The position numbers were made by a program, and so were the translations under genes. Positions 60,699 to 64,000 of a stretch of 64,000 bases of DNA are shown here, piece after piece; within the stretch, counting starts at the first letter, position 1, and each line of letters opens with the position of its first letter. Source of the stretch: Streptomonospora nanhaiensis. Its GTDB lineage: Bacteria; Actinomycetota; Actinomycetes; Streptosporangiales; Streptosporangiaceae. The stretch covers positions 6,200,001-6,264,000 of the forward strand of contig NZ_CP113264.1 of NCBI RefSeq assembly GCF_026642255.1, given 5' to 3'. The notes under the pieces were generated by a model, which was given only the letters and a program-made list of their open reading frames with translations, ran no database searches and was not told where the DNA came from.

Positions 60699-61919
60699 AT
60701 GCCCGAAGCAGTCATCGTCGCCACAGCCCGTTCCCCGATCGGCCGCGCCTTCAAGGGCTCGCTCAAGGACATCCGCCCGGACGACCTGACCGCCCAGATC
60801 ATCGGCGCCGCCCTGGCCAAGGTGCCCCAGCTCGACCCCTCGGGCATCGACGACCTGATGCTCGGCTGCGGCCTGCCCGGCGGCGAGCAGGGCTTCAACA
60901 TGGCCCGCATCGTGGCCGTCCAGCTCGGCCTGGACACCGTCCCCGGCACCACCGTGACGCGCTACTGCTCCTCCTCGCTCCAGACGACCCGGATGGCCTA
61001 CCACGCCATCAAGGCGGGCGAGGGCGACGTGTTCGTCTCCGCCGGCGTCGAGACCGTCAGCCGCTTCGCCCACGGCAGCAGCGACAACCCGCAGAACGAG
61101 AACCCGCTCTTCGCCGACGCCAAGGCGCGCACCGAGAAGCGCAAGGAGGGCGGCGCCGCGGCCTGGACCGACCCGCGCGAGGAGGGCGCGCTGCCCGACG
61201 CCTACATCGAGATGGGCCAGACCGCCGAGAACGTCGCCCAGATCACCGGCGTCTCCCGGCAGCGCCAGGACGAGTTCGCGGTGCGCTCGCAGAACCTCGC
61301 CGAGAAGTCCCTCGACAACGGCTTCTGGGAGCGCGAGATCACCCCGGTGACCCTGCCCGACGGCAGCGTGGTCAGCACCGACGACGGCATCCGCCGCGGC
61401 ACCACCTACGAGAAGGTCGCCGGCCTCAAGCCGGTGTTCCGCCCCGACGGCACCGTCACCGCGGGCAACGCCTGCCCCCTCAACGACGGCGCCTCCGCCG
61501 TGGTCGTCATGAGCGACACCAGGGCGGCGCAGCTGGGCATCACCCCGCTGGCCCGTATCGTGTCCACCGGCGTGACCGGCCTGAGCCCGGAGATCATGGG
61601 CCTGGGTCCGGTCGAGGCCTCCCGGCAGGCCCTCGCCCGTGCCAACATGGCCATCGGCGACATCGACCTGGTCGAGATCAACGAGGCCTTCGCCGCGCAG
61701 GTGCTGCCCTCCGCCGACCAGCTGGGCATCGACATCGACGGCACCCTCAACGTCAACGGCGGCGGCATCGCGGTCGGCCACCCGTTCGGCAGCACCGGCG
61801 CCCGCATCACCGGCACGCTGATCAACGGCCTCCAGTTCCACGACAGGACGTTCGGCCTGGAGACCATGTGCGTCGGCGGCGGCCAGGGCATGGCGGCGAT
61901 CTTCGAGCGCCTCAGCTAG
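60699..61919 (+). CDS. fadA: Acetyl-CoA C-acyltransferase (thiolase)
   Basis: 406 residues. Catalytic Cys90 in RYCSSSLQTTRMA, then GHPFGSTGARITG with His361 and the second Cys391 in CVGGGQGMAA, the two active-site residues of thiolases; NVNGGGIAVGHP is also visible. The degradative type (beta-oxidation) is favoured over the biosynthetic one by remembered mycobacterial context (FadA3). A plausible operator lies upstream. The last part of the gene is followed by a hairpin at 61929. Confidence 0.96.
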   Translation: MPEAVIVATARSPIGRAFKGSLKDIRPDDLTAQIIGAALAKVPQLDPSGIDDLMLGCGLPGGEQGFNMARIVAVQLGLDTVPGTTVTRYCSSSLQTTRMAYHAIKAGEGDVFVSAGVETVSRFAHGSSDNPQNENPLFADAKARTEKRKEGGAAAWTDPREEGALPDAYIEMGQTAENVAQITGVSRQRQDEFAVRSQNLAEKSLDNGFWEREITPVTLPDGSVVSTDDGIRRGTTYEKVAGLKPVFRPDGTVTAGNACPLNDGASAVVVMSDTRAAQLGITPLARIVSTGVTGLSPEIMGLGPVEASRQALARANMAIGDIDLVEINEAFAAQVLPSADQLGIDIDGTLNVNGGGIAVGHPFGSTGARITGTLINGLQFHDRTFGLETMCVGGGQGMAAIFERLS

Positions 61920-61928
61920 GCCTTCCCG

Positions 61929-61949
61929 GGGGCCGGCCGCGCCGGCCCC
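61929..61949. terminator. Terminator hairpin after thiolase gene
   Basis: 9-bp perfect stem GGGGCCGGC with loop CGC, 10 nt past the stop. Confidence 0.7.
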
Positions 61950-62229
61950 GCCGAGGTCCCCCGTCCCCTCCTCACATCGGGGGAGAAAGGGGGCCTTCGT
62001 GCATATGTGGGCATTTGCGACACTTCACCCATGGACGTCGAAGAACTTCCCCTCCGCCGGACCACGGGCGATTACGCACCTGCACATCCGCGATCGTCTG
62101 TCATTGGGCTCCGGGCAAACGTTCCCGCACCGGCAAGGTAAAAGCTGGCGACCGGGGCTTGTCCGGAACGTGTTCCTGATGCAGGGTCGCAGGTAAGTGC
62201 CACACACCACAGCGCTGCCGGAGGTGCCT
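61950..62229. other. Intergenic region before DUF4287 gene
   Basis: 280 bases, A/T-richer around 61990-62150 than the flanks (GCATATGTGGGCATTTGCG). It must hold the promoter of the next gene; I found no RNA motif I could name. Confidence 0.35.
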
Positions 62230-62481
62230 ATGTCGGTAACCCACTCGCCGGAGGTCCACGCCAAGCTCATCGAACGCATCCCGGTCGTCACCGGCCGGGG
62301 ACTCCACGAGTGGTTCGCCGCCCTCGACAAGGGACCGGGACTGCTCCGCTGCCAGGACAGGTCCAACTGGCTCGCGGACGAGTACGAGCTCCCCCAGTGG
62401 TACGCGCAGGCCATCGTGCTGGAGCACGACCGCCGCCGCAGGAACCGTTCGATCCCCGCACCGCGCGGCGAGAACGCCTGA
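62230..62481 (+). CDS. DUF4287-like small protein
   Basis: 83 residues, ATG with GGAGG 5 nt upstream (62220-62224). SPEVHAKLIERIPVVTGRGLHEWFAALDKGPGLLRCQDRSNWLADEYELPQWYAQAIVLEHDRRRR resembles the DUF4287 family of short cytoplasmic proteins. No enzyme residues. Conserved in actinobacteria, function unknown. Stop near a strong bidirectional terminator. Confidence 0.75.
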   Translation: MSVTHSPEVHAKLIERIPVVTGRGLHEWFAALDKGPGLLRCQDRSNWLADEYELPQWYAQAIVLEHDRRRRNRSIPAPRGENA

Positions 62482-62521
62482 CCACGGGTCCCGCGTCCGA
62501 ACACCGCACGCGACACGACGA

Positions 62522-62558
62522 AGGGGCCGCCACCCGGAACACCCGGGTGGCGGCCCCT
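62522..62558. terminator. Strong bidirectional terminator
   Basis: Perfect 16-bp stem AGGGGCCGCCACCCGG with loop AACAC, between the convergent DUF4287 and Bax-inhibitor genes. Confidence 0.9.
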
Positions 62559-62599
62559 CGCCACGCGACGAAAACCTGTCGGCCGCCGGCCGACGGTCG

Positions 62600-63511
62600 C
62601 TACTCGGCGAAGATCGTCTTGATCATCCAGAGCAGGCGCAGGATCTCGATGTAGAGCCAGACCAGGGAGACGGTCAGGCCGAAGGCGAACTGCCAGGCGA
62701 ACTTGTCGGGGATCCCGGCGTTCAGGCCCTCCTCGATGCCCCGGAACTCCAGGGCGAGGGTGCAGGCCGCGATGACGACGAACACGAGGCCGACGACCAG
62801 GCCCAGCGGGCTGGGCTCGCGGATGCCGATGCCGCCGGAGATGAAGAAGCTGGCCACGAAGTTCACCAGCATGAGCGCGGCCGCGCCCAGGGTGGCGTAC
62901 ATGACGACCTTCATGAAGCCGTCGGTCACCTTGATGATGCGGAACTTGTACAGCGCCAGCATCACGGCGAACACGACGACCGTGCCCAGGACCGCCTGGG
63001 TCACGAGGGCGCCGCCCGCGCCCGCGTCACCGGTCGTCGCCTCCAGGGACGAGGCCAGGAGCGCGGAGAGCCCGCCGACGAGCAGACCCTCCAGGGCCGC
63101 GTAGGCGAGGATCGCGACGGGGTTGGTGATCTGCTTGAAGGCGATGACCAGCCCGAGCACCAGGCCGCCGAGGGCGCCGACGATCATCAGGCCCATGGTG
63201 AGGCCCGGGGCGAAGGGGTCGAAGAGGAAGTAGTTGACGACGGCGAAGAGCGCGACGACACCGAGGGTCATCCCGGTGCGCACGACGACGTCGTCGATGG
63301 TCATCCGCTGGCCGCCGGCGCCCTGGACGGGACCGCCCGGGTACCCCTGCTGGGGGTAGCCCTGCTGGGGGTACTGCTGGCCGTAGCCCTGCTGCGGGTA
63401 CGGTTGTCCGTACCCCGGCTGACCGTAGCCCTGCTGACCGTACCCCTGGTGGGGGGCCCCGGCCGGGGCCTGCTGAAGTGCCCGCTTGAGGACGGGGTTG
63501 GAACTCCGCAT
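62600..63511 (-). CDS. Bax inhibitor-1/YccA-like membrane protein
   Basis: 303 residues from the ATG at 63511 (an in-frame ATG at 63517 is also possible); MRSSNPVLKRA is the family start as I recall it. Residues 15-63 are a Gly/Tyr/Gln/Pro repeat (QGYGQQGYGQPGYGQPYPQ). Seven membrane helices follow, with the BI-1 type end: GIEEGLNAGIPDKFAWQFAFGLTVSLVWLYIEILRLL. Possible calcium or stress role by family; not shown. TACTAG at 63520-63525, 8 nt upstream, suggests a leaderless mRNA. Confidence 0.9.
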   Translation of the reverse strand: MRSSNPVLKRALQQAPAGAPHQGYGQQGYGQPGYGQPYPQQGYGQQYPQQGYPQQGYPGGPVQGAGGQRMTIDDVVVRTGMTLGVVALFAVVNYFLFDPFAPGLTMGLMIVGALGGLVLGLVIAFKQITNPVAILAYAALEGLLVGGLSALLASSLEATTGDAGAGGALVTQAVLGTVVVFAVMLALYKFRIIKVTDGFMKVVMYATLGAAALMLVNFVASFFISGGIGIREPSPLGLVVGLVFVVIAACTLALEFRGIEEGLNAGIPDKFAWQFAFGLTVSLVWLYIEILRLLWMIKTIFAE

Positions 63512-63517
63512 CCGCAT

Positions 63518-63846
63518 GTCTAGTAATGGCCTTTCACGCGTGGATTGCTGCCCACAAGGTAACGTACGGGGCCGACACGGGGTTCCACAGGACAGGTCAC
63601 CGTTGGGAAACGGGGCGGGCCGCCGACGGCGGTGCCGCATCGCGCGGAAGAGGCCCCTCGCGGACCGGCCGCTGCGGGACCGCGGCCCCGGGCGCGGCCG
63701 TGCGGCACACCCGTCCGCAGGCCCCGCGTTCGATCGTCGGAGCCCCGGCAGCGCACGTGGTCGCCCCGGGGCCCGGGTCGCCCGGACAGCACCCGGGCCC
63801 GTGGCCGGGATGCCGTCCGGCCACGGGCCCGGGGTCGAACGCCGGG
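63518..63846. other. Intergenic region with terminator of proline dehydrogenase
   Basis: 329 bases. The Bax-inhibitor -10 (63520-63525), GC-rich filler and the 17-bp terminator stem; no ORF with an RBS. Confidence 0.4.
63792..63833. terminator. Strong terminator after proline dehydrogenase gene
   Basis: Perfect 17-bp stem CCCGGGCCCGTGGCCGG with an 8-nt loop, 14 nt past the stop of the minus-strand gene. Confidence 0.88.
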
Positions 63847-64000
63847 CTAGTTGCGGGTCACCAGCGAGCGTGCCAGGAAGAGCACGTTGGCCGGGCGCTC
63901 CGCCAGGCGCCGCATGTAGTAGCCGTACCACTCGGTGCCGTACGGCATGTAGACGCGCATCCTCTTGCCCTCGGCGGCGAGGCGAACCTGCTCGGCGTCG
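63847..64000 (-). CDS. Proline dehydrogenase, C-terminal end (cut by window edge)
   Basis: The last 50 or so codons of a minus-strand gene: LAAEGKRMRVYMPYGTEWYGYYMRRLAERPANVLFLARSLVTRN, which matches the C-terminal end of monofunctional proline dehydrogenases, with the substrate arginine pair in YMRRLAERPAN. The enzyme oxidises proline to pyrroline-5-carboxylate with FAD. The rest lies outside the window. Confidence 0.8.
   Translation of the reverse strand, partial: DAEQVRLAAEGKRMRVYMPYGTEWYGYYMRRLAERPANVLFLARSLVTRN

Noticed and set aside
1-64000. CRISPR arrays, tRNA or rRNA genes, insertion sequences, prophage
   Set aside because: No regularly spaced repeats, no tRNA-like cloverleaf or rRNA segments, no transposase or integrase frames were recognised.

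Overview
The window comes from a high-GC actinobacterium (about 73 percent G+C by eye). GTG and TTG starts are common, many promoters look leaderless, and the gene set is actinobacterial: mycothiol-type Mca, lipid-droplet-associated-like protein, RNHCP proteins, DUF6542, DUF4245, an SCO7613-type membrane protein, several Ser/Thr kinases and an ectoine hydroxylase. A Nocardiopsis or a close relative in Streptosporangiales is my best guess. I saw no rRNA, tRNA, CRISPR array, insertion sequence or prophage; this is chromosomal core with lineage-specific insertions.

Layout. 1-6100: the 3-prime end of ectD, then an opposing three-gene operon (TcpC-like protein, small two-helix membrane protein, TcpE-domain protein fused through a very long disordered linker to a MinD-like ATPase without the P-loop lysine). 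6.5-13 kb: lysoplasmalogenase, ychF, FkbM methyltransferase, hydrolase, rmuC, DUF6542. 13-20 kb: xseBA, a DUF3060 lipoprotein, a lipid-droplet-like protein, ispH, DUF4245, a TetR regulator and glpX. 20-27 kb: DUF3352 protein, an ABC-2 exporter, two RNHCP zinc proteins behind a leader peptide with an RBS-masking hairpin, a secreted protein and DUF1707. 27-37 kb: fumC, a Ser/Thr kinase, two tandem secreted transglycosylases and a giant membrane protein. 37-46 kb: phoH2, a cis-prenyltransferase, an ECF sigma factor divergent from a second kinase, a DUF255 thioredoxin-like protein, mca, DUF4307 and greA. 46-55 kb: RDD protein, secreted protein, FIST sensor, MoxR/VWA pair, two GntR regulators. 55-64 kb: metB, a hexapeptide acyltransferase, cbs, SGNH hydrolase, thiolase, DUF4287, a Bax-inhibitor-1 protein and the C-terminal end of proline dehydrogenase.

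Many of the genes (ychF, DUF6542, xseBA, lipid-droplet-like, ispH, DUF4245, glpX, fumC, phoH2, uppS, DUF255, mca, DUF4307, greA, metB, cbs, SGNH, fadA) are, as I remember it, in the same relative order as Mycobacterium tuberculosis Rv1112 down to Rv1074c. The kinases, RNHCP pair, transglycosylases, FIST/MoxR/VWA and GntR genes are inserted into that old backbone.

The most interesting items are the RNHCP leader (uORF plus an RBS-sequestering hairpin), the TcpC/TcpE/MinD-like operon with a degenerate P-loop and a repeated short motif, a shared palindrome TTACTGG-YM-GGTAA upstream of an acyltransferase and a thiolase gene, and a set of promoters whose -10 box lies exactly 6 nt from the start codon. 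All functional statements are inferences from sequence and remembered families; no database was searched.
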